Assembly (NCBI GenBank): GCA_951828385.1
Contig: OX639973.1
Coordinates: forward strand, 1,116,001 to 1,180,000
DNA: 64,000 nucleotides
From: an uncultured Poribacteria bacterium
GTDB lineage: Bacteria; Poribacteria; WGA-4E; WGA-3G
Direction: 5' to 3'
Shown piece by piece: positions 16,972 to 25,936 of this stretch (the stretch's first letter is position 1; every line of letters starts with the position of its first letter). Under the pieces are notes generated by a model, which worked only from the letters and a program-made list of their open reading frames with translations, was not told the origin of the DNA and did no database searches. Position numbers and translations under genes: made by a program.

Positions 16972-17057
16972 CTTCGTATAATCTCCAAGTTGTTGCAGTT
17001 ATACGTAGTCTTCTGTCCAGACTACTAACGTGTCGAAAAGATGTAGCGCGCAATGGG

Positions 17058-17432
17058 TTAAGTTTTTTGCCACGTATACGTAAAATTGACACCATCAACA
17101 TTGAGGGTAAATTCAATAGTACTCCCATCAAATGAATAAGGCACAACAGTCCCATTGTTAGTGGTGAAAGTATTGGAAGTCCAAGTGCCTGATCCCGACC
17201 CTCTATTTCCGGCGATGTTGTAATTCAATGAAAGACTCTCATCTGAATGGAAGGTCAAGGTGCCTGCTATGTCGGAAGGAGATACACTTTCAACTTCTCC
17301 ACCTGCTTCTACTTCAACGTGAACGAGTGTATAGGTCCCGACTCGATCATCGGTGTCTGGTTCGCAAGCTGCCATAAAAACAGCTAACAGACAAGACAAA
17401 ATCAATCCAAAAATACGTAAACGCGTTTTCAT
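17058..17432 (-). CDS. Small lipocalin-like lipoprotein, paralogue 1
   Basis: 124 aa from the ATG that starts MKTRLRIFGL; lipobox MAAC. The mature region runs from DRVGTYTLVHVEVEAGGEV through TLTFHSDESLSL to a final TYTWQKT strand, the usual pattern of lipocalin-like small lipoproteins in which a GTY(T/K) strand is followed by dose-like strands and a W near the end. It is a near twin of the gene at 17705-18085 (leader almost identical). Confidence 0.7.
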   Translation of the reverse strand: MKTRLRIFGLILSCLLAVFMAACEPDTDDRVGTYTLVHVEVEAGGEVESVSPSDIAGTLTFHSDESLSLNYNIAGNRGSGSGTWTSNTFTTNNGTVVPYSFDGSTIEFTLNVDGVNFTYTWQKT

Positions 17433-17558
17433 AAAAAAATATCCTTTCTTGTAGTGTGTCAATGTACATGGCTGCCGGACAAGTGCCGTAGCACTTGCCC
17501 AACAGTCTCCAAGGAGGGGAACAAGTTCCCCACGTCTAACATATATATAAAGGCGTTT

Positions 17559-17702
17559 TCAAAAGAAGAAATTGATGCCAGCCTTAAATGTAGTCTGAGA
17601 AGTGTCCAAAGGAAATGAAGAAGCCACATACCCGATGACGCTAAACTTTGACATCTTGTACGCCAATCCTATCCGGGCTCCCAAACCGCTACCGAGATCA
17701 TG
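17559..17702 (-). pseudogene. C-terminal stump of an outer-membrane barrel
   Basis: Directly after the stop of the lipoprotein at 17705 the frame reads HDLGSGLGARIGLAYKM, SKFSVIGYVASSFPLD, and ends TFKAGINFFF with an aromatic terminus, the hallmark of a barrel's last strand. No start and no upstream part remain. It looks like the tail of a barrel gene overwritten by the lipoprotein copy. Confidence 0.6.
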
Positions 17703-17704
17703 GG

Positions 17705-18085
17705 TTAAATTTTTTGCCACGTATACGTAGCACTGATAATATCAATAGTGACAGTAAATTCAATAGTCCTCCCATCAAATGAATAAAACACAGGATCATT
17801 GTCAAGGATGAAAGTATTGGAAGTCCAAACGCCTGAGACCGACTCACTACTTCCACTTCCCACGAAGGTGTCGACCCTCATTGAAAAGCTCGCATCTGAA
17901 TGGAGAATCAAGGTGCCTGTTACGTCGGGAGGAGATGCGCTCTCAACTTCTCCATCTATTTCTACTTCAAGGTGAATGAGTGTATAGGTTCCCACTCGAT
18001 CATCTTGGTCTCGATCACAAGCTGCCATGAAAACAACTAACAAACAAGACAAAATCAATCCAAAAATACGTAAACGCGTTTTCAT
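17705..18085 (-). CDS. Small lipocalin-like lipoprotein, paralogue 2
   Basis: 126 aa, MKTRLRIFGL leader, lipobox MAAC, then DRVGTYTLIHLEVEIDGEV and a final ATYTWQKI. Colinear with 17058-17432 over its whole length, with most changes in the middle strands. The two copies share their end up to TTTAACCCAT just past the stop and then diverge completely, which marks a duplication boundary. Confidence 0.7.
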   Translation of the reverse strand: MKTRLRIFGLILSCLLVVFMAACDRDQDDRVGTYTLIHLEVEIDGEVESASPPDVTGTLILHSDASFSMRVDTFVGSGSSESVSGVWTSNTFILDNDPVFYSFDGRTIEFTVTIDIISATYTWQKI

Positions 18086-18200
18086 AAAAATCTCCTTTTT
18101 TCCACAAATACGAACGGATAAAATGAACGGCGGCTTAGGTGTTGAAACATTTTTTCTTCTCCTTTTAATGTGAGCCCCGCGTTCACATTTTATAGTGTTT

Positions 18201-18890
18201 TCACTGAAAATTTATGCCAATCTCAAGCGTAGGATTTCGGAATCCTTTACTTGAGACCGGCCAATTGGCTCTTCCGATTAAACGAATTTTCTGTGATATA
18301 TCGACCTCAATGCCACCAGAAAATATATGTGAATTTTCACTGCCTGCATGCACTGTCCGGCGGTATCTGAAAGCATAACTGACAAACGGTTTGAGCTGAT
18401 TCAGAGGTGCGACGAGTCCGCCGCCACCAATAACATCCAGAGAATGCACACCTTCCTTTAAAGTGCCAACATATTTATAAGATCCTGAATAAGGGTATGA
18501 ATAGTCGTTAATAACATATCTTCGTTCTACCCCCGTTGTGTAAAGATAGGTGCCTCCTACTGCTCCGATAATAAAATAATCTAAATCTGTTGTCCCTAAA
18601 GCGTCCGTGTACATCAGGTCGAACAGCTGTGATAGTAGAAAATCAGAAGTATTATACTCGGAAAATCTGACTACGGTAACTGTACCCCCCTTTACGATAT
18701 CCGTAAAACCTCGTTCAACCCTCACGGCAATGTTATGAAATCTTTCAAATGTCTCGTACCCGATTCCAATACTGCGTGCGTCACTGGGTAATTTGGATAT
18801 ACTTGTGAACAGGCTTTCCTGTGCGTAAACTGCTGCTGGCAGTATTGCTAACATGAATGTAATTAGAACGAATGTCTTTTTAATCTTCAT
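18201..18890 (-). CDS. Outer-membrane beta-barrel-like protein
   Basis: 229 aa from the ATG preceded by GGAGG; signal peptide ends VYA near residue 23. Many alternating strands and a C-terminus of NPTLEIGINFQ, close to the aromatic last-strand signal of outer-membrane barrels. A Tyr/Ser-rich loop (NDYSYPYSGSYKY) is probably surface exposed. It is not recognisably related to the barrel fragment at 17559. Function unknown. Confidence 0.6.
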   Translation of the reverse strand: MKIKKTFVLITFMLAILPAAVYAQESLFTSISKLPSDARSIGIGYETFERFHNIAVRVERGFTDIVKGGTVTVVRFSEYNTSDFLLSQLFDLMYTDALGTTDLDYFIIGAVGGTYLYTTGVERRYVINDYSYPYSGSYKYVGTLKEGVHSLDVIGGGGLVAPLNQLKPFVSYAFRYRRTVHAGSENSHIFSGGIEVDISQKIRLIGRANWPVSSKGFRNPTLEIGINFQ

Positions 18891-18983
18891 AGTGTCCTCC
18901 AATTAAGGCTACTGCTGCTATCGGTGTCTATATCAGGTGGGATAACAGCGCATGAATCAATCTAACTTTTCCAAGGTCCGGTA

Positions 18984-19005
18984 GGTGCGGTTTCCTAACC
19001 GCACC
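18984..19005. repeat. REP-like hairpin
   Basis: GGTGCGGTT / AACCGCACC, 9-bp stem with a TCCT loop. Same architecture as 4555-4576 and 22758-22779 but with different, compensated stem bases. Confidence 0.65.
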
Positions 19006-19086
19006 GGGCATCGGGAAAAATTACCCGATTAAATTCTTAATCTTCATACGCAGGTGGTTGGGTAAAATGTGTTAAGTAGTTAAGTT

Positions 19087-20202
19087 TTAAGGGGATACAG
19101 TCCTCGCACAACGAAAACCGATGTCGTAGTACGTAAGCGTTGGCTCACTGCTGTGGCGCCGGGCGCACCGCACGTTAGCCGCAAAATAGTCCCAGGAACC
19201 GCCGCGCAGCACGCGCAAAGTATTAACTCATGTATAGTTATCTAATAACCACTGAATACTGTTCGCACCCGACAATGGATTCTGAGCCGGTGAGACCGAA
19301 TAGAAATTCCCGTTCCACTCGTCCAAGCACCACTCCCAAACGTTACCTGACATGTCATACAAACCATACCCATTCGCAGCATACTTGCCTATAGGTGTGG
19401 TGTCACCAACATGACGATTGTAGTTCGCACGGTTGGAATCTATCGCATTGCCCCATGGGTACGTCAGACCTGATAAACCGCCACGTGCTGCTTTCTCCCA
19501 TTCCGCCTCCGTCGGCAGACGCTTGCCTTTCCATTCCGCATAAGCCATCGCACCATACCAACTCACGAAGGTCACAGGGTGATTCTCATACCCACCTTTC
19601 ACCTGATACTCACGGGATACATACTCAATCCGTGAAAACTGATTCCCAATATGGTACCATTCCTTGCCTGCCTCGGCGTGTTTGCCTTTCGCATTCAGAA
19701 ACTCGGCATACTCGGCATTTGTGACCTCATACTCATCCATGTAAAACGCATCCACATACACCGAATGGATTGGTTTTTCACTGGTCTCTCCACTATTACT
19801 CCCCATCCGGAACTCGCCTGCTTCAATCAGGACCATGCCTTGCGAATCGGGGGATACGTCAGGTTCATCAGATTCAGGGCCTTCAACAGTGTAAGCCAGG
19901 GGTTGTGTGCCATCAGACCACGTAACGGTGAGGTTTAACGTCCCGGGTGTAAACGGCCCAGTTATCGTCACATTCGCGCCGGAGACCGAGAATTTCCCGC
20001 CATTGACGTTCACCCCTGATGGTGTGCCGTCAAAGCTTGCAATAATCGTCGCGTCTTGTTGGATTTCGCTGTTAGTGGCGGGGATCGCCTGCACGAAAGC
20101 GACGGGATCTTCTTCTATTGGGTCTTCGCTGCATCCTGTTAGCCCGATCAGCAGAATAATACCGATGCAGCAGCGTCCGAAAAGGTTGATTTTAGTTTTC
20201 AT
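19087..20202 (-). pseudogene. FGE-like lipoprotein interrupted by an in-frame TGA
   Basis: Lipoprotein signal (lipobox LTGC), an Ig-like domain (about residues 38-110), then an FGE-like domain: GMVLIEAGEFRMGSNSG, EYEVTNAEYAEFL, RLPTEAEWEKAARGG, SGNVWEWCLDEW. After LLDNYT comes TGA (19228-19230). The same frame then continues through [17 protein letters not shown] and [12 protein letters not shown] to TAA at 19087, which is exactly the conserved end of the domain. So one nonsense change removes the last about 47 residues. TGA is used as a normal stop by intact neighbours. The Cys pair of true formylglycine-generating enzymes is absent. Confidence 0.75.
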
Positions 20203-20338
20203 CAGAAATTTTCTCCTGTTGATATTTTATTGCGACATCTGAAAATAATTGGACATGTTTTGAAATATGGGCGAGGGGTTTCGTCTCAGAATAGACGAAA
20301 TTCATTCCTTGTAGGACATTCCTCGCCCCTACGAACTG

Positions 20339-21346
20339 TTAATTAAGAGGCTCAGTTGCTACCTCCAACTGATTTAATCGCTCACAGATCGTGATAAAAT
20401 CGTCCCTATCAATCAAATTATTCGCTACACTTTTTAGGTTGTTGATGTTTCCGCCTGAAGCGTTATCCATGTCATCATCTGCATCGTTAAGAGGGGTCTG
20501 GAGGCGAATGTAATTCTCCGTACCTATGAACCTTTCCATGTGGTAGTTTGCGGCATCAGACACACCATCAAAAATGCAACTGAGTAATGGAAGAAGCCAT
20601 TCAACCTTTCCCCAATCTATCGCTTCCTCGTATGGAATTTCGCGAGTGAGTTTACCTGTCCCGAGTGACACAACCAAGATGTCTGATTCTTCAAGGTGTT
20701 GGAAGTTTTCTTCTTCAGCGATTATTCTCCTTGCTTCTGCATAAGCAGATACGACAGGTGTATTGATAAATATTCCGCCATCAATCAGCGTTCTCAGTTG
20801 AGATTCGATGCAAATCTGCGTCGGTTCAAAGTATGTAGGTGCAGCAGATGTTGCCCGGGCAACCTCCCTCATCCTTATAGACCCGTGTTGAACACGCCAA
20901 CTTTTAAGAAAAAGCGGTTCGCGTGCCTCTATATCGTAACAAGCAACCAGAGTTCTGGTCGTCTGATGCGTTTGATGAAGCAGTACCTCCCCAAAATACT
21001 CGTTAAGGACATCTTCAAGCCCTTCATGGGAATACTTTTCATCACCGAGCCCACCTACGGATGAAACACCTTTCCAAAATGAACGGTTAAAAATATCTTG
21101 GCCACGACTAGCATAAAATTCAGCTAGATCTTCCGCTGAATATTGATTTTGTCTACCGCCACTTCCGTTCTTGCTCAAACCGAGCGCGAGGATACCCCCA
21201 GTTGAGGTGCCAGCAATCAAATCGAATAATTCACAGATTCGCCTATCGGTCCTCCTCTCAATCTCGGCGAGAACCATCGCAGGAATAATGCCGCGAATAC
21301 CACCGCCATCAATTGACAAGACGTTGAAAGTTTTTCGATCAGACAT
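20339..21346 (-). CDS. Patatin-like phospholipase
   Basis: 335 aa, no signal peptide, GAAGGAG before the ATG. Patatin fold: oxyanion-hole loop DGGGIRG (residues 13-19), nucleophile GTSTGG (Ser in the elbow, about residue 47), ATSAAPTYFEP, and catalytic Asp in LIDGG (about residue 188). Cleaves acyl chains from membrane lipids; cytoplasmic. The length fits single-domain patatins of the cPLA2-like bacterial group. Some relatives are effectors of CBASS anti-phage systems, but no nucleotidyltransferase is next to it, so a housekeeping or orphan role is assumed. Confidence 0.85.
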   Translation of the reverse strand: MSDRKTFNVLSIDGGGIRGIIPAMVLAEIERRTDRRICELFDLIAGTSTGGILALGLSKNGSGGRQNQYSAEDLAEFYASRGQDIFNRSFWKGVSSVGGLGDEKYSHEGLEDVLNEYFGEVLLHQTHQTTRTLVACYDIEAREPLFLKSWRVQHGSIRMREVARATSAAPTYFEPTQICIESQLRTLIDGGIFINTPVVSAYAEARRIIAEEENFQHLEESDILVVSLGTGKLTREIPYEEAIDWGKVEWLLPLLSCIFDGVSDAANYHMERFIGTENYIRLQTPLNDADDDMDNASGGNINNLKSVANNLIDRDDFITICERLNQLEVATEPLN

Positions 21347-22413
21347 TTACAACTCCTTCAATTTCAATCCATATAACCTTCATTAGAAAGGTTACACTAA
21401 AAACACCTACCACTATACACTTACAATCACGTTTTCCACCGATACCGCATCGTCTGCTTGCCTATTGAGAATAGGTAAAGACAGGTGTCTAAATGCAGCG
21501 CGGACTTTATCAGCAATCAATATCGGGCATATAGAAAAAATGGAGGAAACGGATAGGGATAGGAATAACATGCACCGGGCAAAACCCAATGCAACCAAAA
21601 AAGCCCGCGACGAGACGCTTCGTGCAAGACGAAGCGCGCGCAGGCACAGCAAAGATAGAACGACCTTGAAGTCTATACCATCTTGTGAAGTGTTATACTT
21701 ATTTAATGTTAAGCGGGGGGGGGGGTGTTAACCATGCAGACAGCATAGTTAACTTAGCGTTAATAACACACAAAAGCAACGCACCTATAGACACGTAGCG
21801 CACAGCAGCAACGCATACACCATAGACCTGGTGTATCGGTAAAATCCGTTGGGGGTAGTTAATATTGATGTGTCCGCTTTGCATGGTCGTCACCTTATGG
21901 ACGGTTTCGCGCAGCCATTAGGGTGCGCAATTGGTAAAACTTATGCCAAAAAACGCCGCTTTTTATCAATATTTTTTCGATTGCCTTAGGATTACTATAG
22001 TAGTGCTTCAACTTTGAACATGAGGGCAGGTTCAATGTTCGTTTTCAGGATTCCGATACACCCCTGCCTTTTGACAAGGCAGTATAAATTTACAACATCG
22101 TCCAAACTTTAATACATTTAACTTTAATACATTTTAAGTCATTTTTTTAATATTTTCAAAATTTTTGTATTGCTGAACCTAATATGTAGAATTATACACA
22201 AATTTGGATGATATGTCAAATTAAAAAAATTAGAGAAGGATCGTGATTTAGAGATTGCTTCTACAAATTGTATGTAACCTTCGGAACCCGAATAAAATAT
22301 GAAGTTCACACAAATGTTCTAAGACACACAGGAAACCAACGGTCTCATAAACTACAAAAATTGTCCAAACTCTATAGTATTTTTAGGAAAAAGCAAATAG
22401 ATATAGTGATAGA

Positions 22414-22434
22414 CCCCCGAATGAATTTCGGGGG
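22414..22434 (+). terminator. Strong hairpin, terminator-like
   Basis: CCCCCGAA / TTCGGGGG, an 8-bp GC-rich stem with a 5-base loop. No long T-run follows on either strand, so it may be a stability or repeat element rather than an intrinsic terminator. No gene is directly upstream. Confidence 0.4.
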
Positions 22435-22757
22435 CTTCCGCAAAGTTGTGCTAAGCGAAAGCATTCGTGCGATCAACGACCACTGCTTTGTTTTGAGAAT
22501 ATAAAAATTACGGGAGTTTGATAATTAAATGTCAATTTTAAGAAATTATAGAGTTTCTCGTCCTTTTTTCAGGAGCCGGTGCCCTTCCGAGTAACGGGTG
22601 GGATGGAAACCTCGGCTTTCGGTTAGGAATGCAAATCGCATTTGGGTGAGTACACCGCAAAACCGCGAAGAAACACCCAAGCAAAACCCCACCGGACCTG
22701 GGGACCAAGACGGGTTTCAAGAGGTTTTGAAGTCGTCAAGGTTTCCGCGGAGTATCC

Positions 22758-22779
22758 GGTTCGGTTAGGAAACCGAACC
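22758..22779. repeat. REP-like hairpin
   Basis: GGTTCGGTT / AACCGAACC with an AGGA loop, third member of the compensated hairpin family (4555-4576, 18984-19005). The flanks CCGGTAGG or CCTACCGG are also shared. Confidence 0.65.
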
Positions 22780-22907
22780 TACCGGGCCGGGGATCCCTAA
22801 ATTGACACCTATGGGTACGCCACAAAACCGCACCTACCGGGCCTTGTAGTGAAGATTCGATCGAAAAAATGGACAATTGAATGGGTCTGGGCGCGATTTG
22901 AAATTCG

Positions 22908-22936
22908 TTGACGGCTAAACGTGATTATGCTATAGT
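22908..22936 (+). promoter_or_regulatory. Sigma70-type promoter of the ABC ATPase gene
   Basis: TTGACG (22908-22913), 17 bases, TATAGT (22931-22936). The transcript would start about 30 bases before the ATG at 22972. Confidence 0.6.
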
Positions 22937-22971
22937 AATAATACCTACAACAGAGAACAGTAGAATCATTT

Positions 22972-24099
22972 ATGGCAACAGTAAAACTCGAAAATATCAC
23001 AAAACGCTTCGGCGACCTTATCGCACTCGACGACATCACGCTTGATATCCAAGACCAAGAATTTTTCGTGCTGCTCGGTCAAACGGGTGCCGGAAAAACG
23101 ACGACGCTTCGCTGTATCGCTGGTTTGGACAAACCGGAAGCAGGCACAATTTATTTGGATGATGTTAGCGTCAACGACAAGACCCCAGCAGAACGAGATG
23201 TCGCTTTCGTCTTCCAATCCCATATTCTCTATCCGCACTTGAGCGTCTATGAGAACATGGCGTTCCCGCTACATCCGAGACGGCTCTCTACCGAAGAAAT
23301 CGATCGACGTGTCAGAGATATCGCGCAGATGCTCCATATTGAACATCTGCTCATGCGGACCCCGAACCAGTTGAGTGGCGGTGAGACGCAGCGCGTCGGG
23401 CTGGGTCGGGCGATGGTACGCCGTCCGCAAGTCTTCCTTATGGACGAGCCGATATCGAATCTGGATGCGAAGCTCCGCACGGAAATGCGCGCTGAAATCC
23501 GTTGGCGGCAACGCGAACTCGGGACGACCACTTTCTATGTGACACACGACCAGATCGAAGCGATGTCAATGGCGGATAGAATCGCGATCCTTGAAGCGGG
23601 TAGCATCCAGCAGCTCGGGACCCCCTCGGACATCTATAATCATCCCGCGAACCTATTTGTTGCTGGTTTCATCGGTAATCCAAGCATGAATTGCATCCGA
23701 TGCGATATTTCCAGTACCAACGGCGAACTTCACCTGAAATTGGCAAACGACACAGCGAACGACAATTCAGTAACAATTCAGGATGCTCGCATCGCCAAAG
23801 CATTAAATGACAATGCTTCAAACCGAGACACCATTTTTGGCGCGCACGCTGAGGATGTTATTGTGAGTCATCAAGCCGTTCCGAATGCCTTTCAAGCCGA
23901 AGTCTATAGCGTCGAACCGCTGGGTGCGGAAACAATCGTCGAACTGACGCTTGGAACGGATGCCGCAGGCGCGCATACCATTCTCAAGGCAGTTACTGCA
24001 CCTAACTTTGAAGCGGAGATTGGGCAACATCTCTATGTGTCGTTTGTCGCAGAACGCATGTACTTTTTTGATAAAACTACCGGTAACGCTATCTTGTAG
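22972..24099 (+). CDS. ABC transporter ATP-binding protein (UgpC/MsmK type, sugar importers)
   Basis: 375 aa. Walker A GQTGAGKTT (about residue 38), signature LSGGETQRVGLGRA, Walker B VFLMDEP, switch His in THDQIEAMSMADRI. The C-terminal about 130 residues are a TOBE/regulatory beta domain (PLGAETIVELTLG), as in CUT1 sugar-importer ATPases shared by several transporters. Signature LSGGETQ instead of the usual LSGGQQQ/LSGGQRQ is a mild deviation. No permease or binding protein is adjacent, so it probably serves transporters encoded elsewhere. The ribosome site is weak. Confidence 0.85.
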   Translation: MATVKLENITKRFGDLIALDDITLDIQDQEFFVLLGQTGAGKTTTLRCIAGLDKPEAGTIYLDDVSVNDKTPAERDVAFVFQSHILYPHLSVYENMAFPLHPRRLSTEEIDRRVRDIAQMLHIEHLLMRTPNQLSGGETQRVGLGRAMVRRPQVFLMDEPISNLDAKLRTEMRAEIRWRQRELGTTTFYVTHDQIEAMSMADRIAILEAGSIQQLGTPSDIYNHPANLFVAGFIGNPSMNCIRCDISSTNGELHLKLANDTANDNSVTIQDARIAKALNDNASNRDTIFGAHAEDVIVSHQAVPNAFQAEVYSVEPLGAETIVELTLGTDAAGAHTILKAVTAPNFEAEIGQHLYVSFVAERMYFFDKTTGNAIL

Positions 24100-24132
24100 G
24101 AGGGATTTGGAATCCCGATTCCTTCATCAATT

Positions 24133-24270
24133 ATGAATTGGCGACTTAAACTCTTTAATCTCATCCCAAATTTTCTAAAAGGTATCGGTTGTCGACTACT
24201 ACGCCGATTGGGCTACGATCCTGATGCGTGGCTGGAAAATTTTCTCAAAAAGCATAAAGGAGACGAATAG
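24133..24270 (+). CDS. 45-aa basic amphipathic protein, coupled to the next gene
   Basis: ATG at 24133 reads MNWRLKLFNLIPNFLKGIG, then CRLLRRLGYDPDAWLENF and LKKHKGDE. Its stop (TAG) is immediately followed by the GTG start of the TPP enzyme, and the enzyme's ribosome site (AAGGAG) lies inside its last codons. Such coupling suggests it is translated. The pattern of W, L, F and basic residues fits a short amphipathic helix that could lie on a membrane or partner protein. No family recognised. Confidence 0.5.
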   Translation: MNWRLKLFNLIPNFLKGIGCRLLRRLGYDPDAWLENFLKKHKGDE

Positions 24271-25905
24271 GTGAAAGGCGGAGATATTCTCATTGAATGT
24301 TTGAAAGCACAAGGAGTCTCAGCGGTATTCGGAATGCCCGGCACCCAGAACATCCAAATCTACGACGCGCTGCTACGCCGCGGGCAAGGGACAATCGACC
24401 ACTACCTCGTCCGACATGAATACGCAGCAACGCAGATGGCGGACGGCTTCGCCCGCGCAACCGGAGAGGTCGGTGTCGCTATCACTGTCCCGGGACCGGG
24501 TGCCAGCAACGCATCCACCGGGATTTTAGAGGCGTTTACCGATTGCGCGCCTGTGCTGCTCATCACTGGACAGAGCGATTCCAGTCTCTATAGCAAGCAT
24601 CCGAGTAAGATGTTCCACGGCTTGGATCAGATGCGGTTTTTTGAGTCGCTGACCAAGTACTGTGCCATCGCACACACCGTCGCCGAGATTCCGGTTGTTG
24701 TTGAAAACGCCTTCAAAGCGATGCGGAACGGGAGACCGGGACCGACGGTGCTGGAATTCCCGATGGATGTCGTCACAGGAGAAGGCGAGGTGCGAATCCC
24801 ATCGCGTGTGGAACGCGCCGAATTACCGCCACCCGACGACACAGACCTCAGCACTGCCGTTGAAACTATCCGCAACGCCAAGATGCCCCTAATCTTCGCG
24901 GGTTCTGCTGTCTACCACGCAAATGCCCGAAACGAGTTACGTCTCCTTGCTGAGAAACTGAACGCACCTGTGATTGTCACCCGCAATGGGAAAGGCGTGT
25001 TATCAGAGGACCATCCGTTAGCACTACAGATTTGCTATGGCTATCTCGGACGCGAGGCACTCCAGCGTGCCGACTGTCTAATCGGTGTTGGACCCCGATT
25101 TACCTCCATCGATACCCGAAACTGGAGTCTGGAATTGCCACAGCCGTTCATCCAAATTGATGAAGACCCAGACGAGATCGGACTCGAATATCCGTGTGAT
25201 GTAGGCGTGGTGGGGGATCTAAAGTTAACCTTGCAAGCACTCATTGAAGATGTCGCTCAGGGTCAAAATGCCTGGGATGAAACATTGGCAGAACTCCGAA
25301 AGCCGTTTGATGCGCAGCCATCGTTGCCAGTCATTCATGAGTTCCAAGACGTACTCCCGCGCGACACGATCTATGCGATTGATGTCCATGCACTCGGTTA
25401 CGCCTCTTTCGCTGAATTTCCTATCTACGATCCGAGAACTTTTCTCTATCCGAATATCGGCGTAGCGTTAGGACACGCCTATCCTGCTGCTATCGGTGCG
25501 AAGGTCGCCTATCCCGATCGTCCGGTTATCTGCTTCAGTGGCGATGGTGGGTTTCTGATGGGTGCCGTGGAGATGGCGACGGCTATGAAATACGGCATCA
25601 ACGTCGTAGCGGTTGTGGTGAATGACGGTGCCTTGTCAGCGATTAAAGGGTCTCAATTGATGGGATGCGAGGGACGCACGATTGATACAGACCTGGTTAA
25701 TCCCGATTTCGTCGAATTCGCAAAGTCTTTCGGTGCATACACCAAGCGGGTCGAGGATTTGGGTGATTTCAAGGAAGCCTTACGCGACGCACTCGCTGCC
25801 GAAAAACCGGCGCTTATCGAAGTGATGCTACAAGAACGGCAAGACGATATTATCAACGTCATCGGATGGTTGATGTCCGAACCGCTCCGAAAAACCGGTT
25901 TTTAA
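24271..25905 (+). CDS. Thiamine-diphosphate-dependent enzyme, acetolactate-synthase-like
   Basis: 544 aa, GTG start coupled to the preceding 45-aa frame. Three-domain POX/ALS plan: N-terminal PYR domain with the cofactor-activating Glu in RHEYAATQMADGFAR (about residue 50), central domain about 190-320, C-terminal PP domain with GDGGFLMGAVEM followed by the Mg-binding N-D of VVVNDGALSAIKG. Cytoplasmic. The substrate cannot be told: acetolactate synthase, sulfopyruvate or oxalyl-CoA decarboxylase and related enzymes share these motifs, and no ilvN-type regulatory subunit is nearby. Confidence 0.8.
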   Translation: MKGGDILIECLKAQGVSAVFGMPGTQNIQIYDALLRRGQGTIDHYLVRHEYAATQMADGFARATGEVGVAITVPGPGASNASTGILEAFTDCAPVLLITGQSDSSLYSKHPSKMFHGLDQMRFFESLTKYCAIAHTVAEIPVVVENAFKAMRNGRPGPTVLEFPMDVVTGEGEVRIPSRVERAELPPPDDTDLSTAVETIRNAKMPLIFAGSAVYHANARNELRLLAEKLNAPVIVTRNGKGVLSEDHPLALQICYGYLGREALQRADCLIGVGPRFTSIDTRNWSLELPQPFIQIDEDPDEIGLEYPCDVGVVGDLKLTLQALIEDVAQGQNAWDETLAELRKPFDAQPSLPVIHEFQDVLPRDTIYAIDVHALGYASFAEFPIYDPRTFLYPNIGVALGHAYPAAIGAKVAYPDRPVICFSGDGGFLMGAVEMATAMKYGINVVAVVVNDGALSAIKGSQLMGCEGRTIDTDLVNPDFVEFAKSFGAYTKRVEDLGDFKEALRDALAAEKPALIEVMLQERQDDIINVIGWLMSEPLRKTGF

Positions 25906-25936
25906 CGTGCAATTTAGCAATAAAATTTGTGTGTCT

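Larger units (their letters stand above)
21347..22907. other. 1.56-kb gene-poor region
   Basis: No convincing gene. It holds a run of 11 G (21715-21725), a copy of an interspersed repeat (21998-22037, related to 16467-16500), AT-rich sequence from 22100 to 22380, and a cluster of palindromes near 22550-22850. Overlapping open frames on both strands at 21413-21731 have no ribosome site or recognisable motif and I do not call them. Confidence 0.5.

Noticed and set aside
19228-19230. TGA read as selenocysteine or as a reassigned codon
   Set aside because: Intact neighbours such as the multicopper oxidase and transposase end in TGA, and the position is not a conserved Cys in the family.
20339-21346. 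CBASS effector
   Set aside because: No CD-NTase or accessory gene is adjacent; patatin alone is not enough.
21413-21731. Two overlapping frames on opposite strands as genes
   Set aside because: No ribosome site, no recognisable motif and low-complexity composition.
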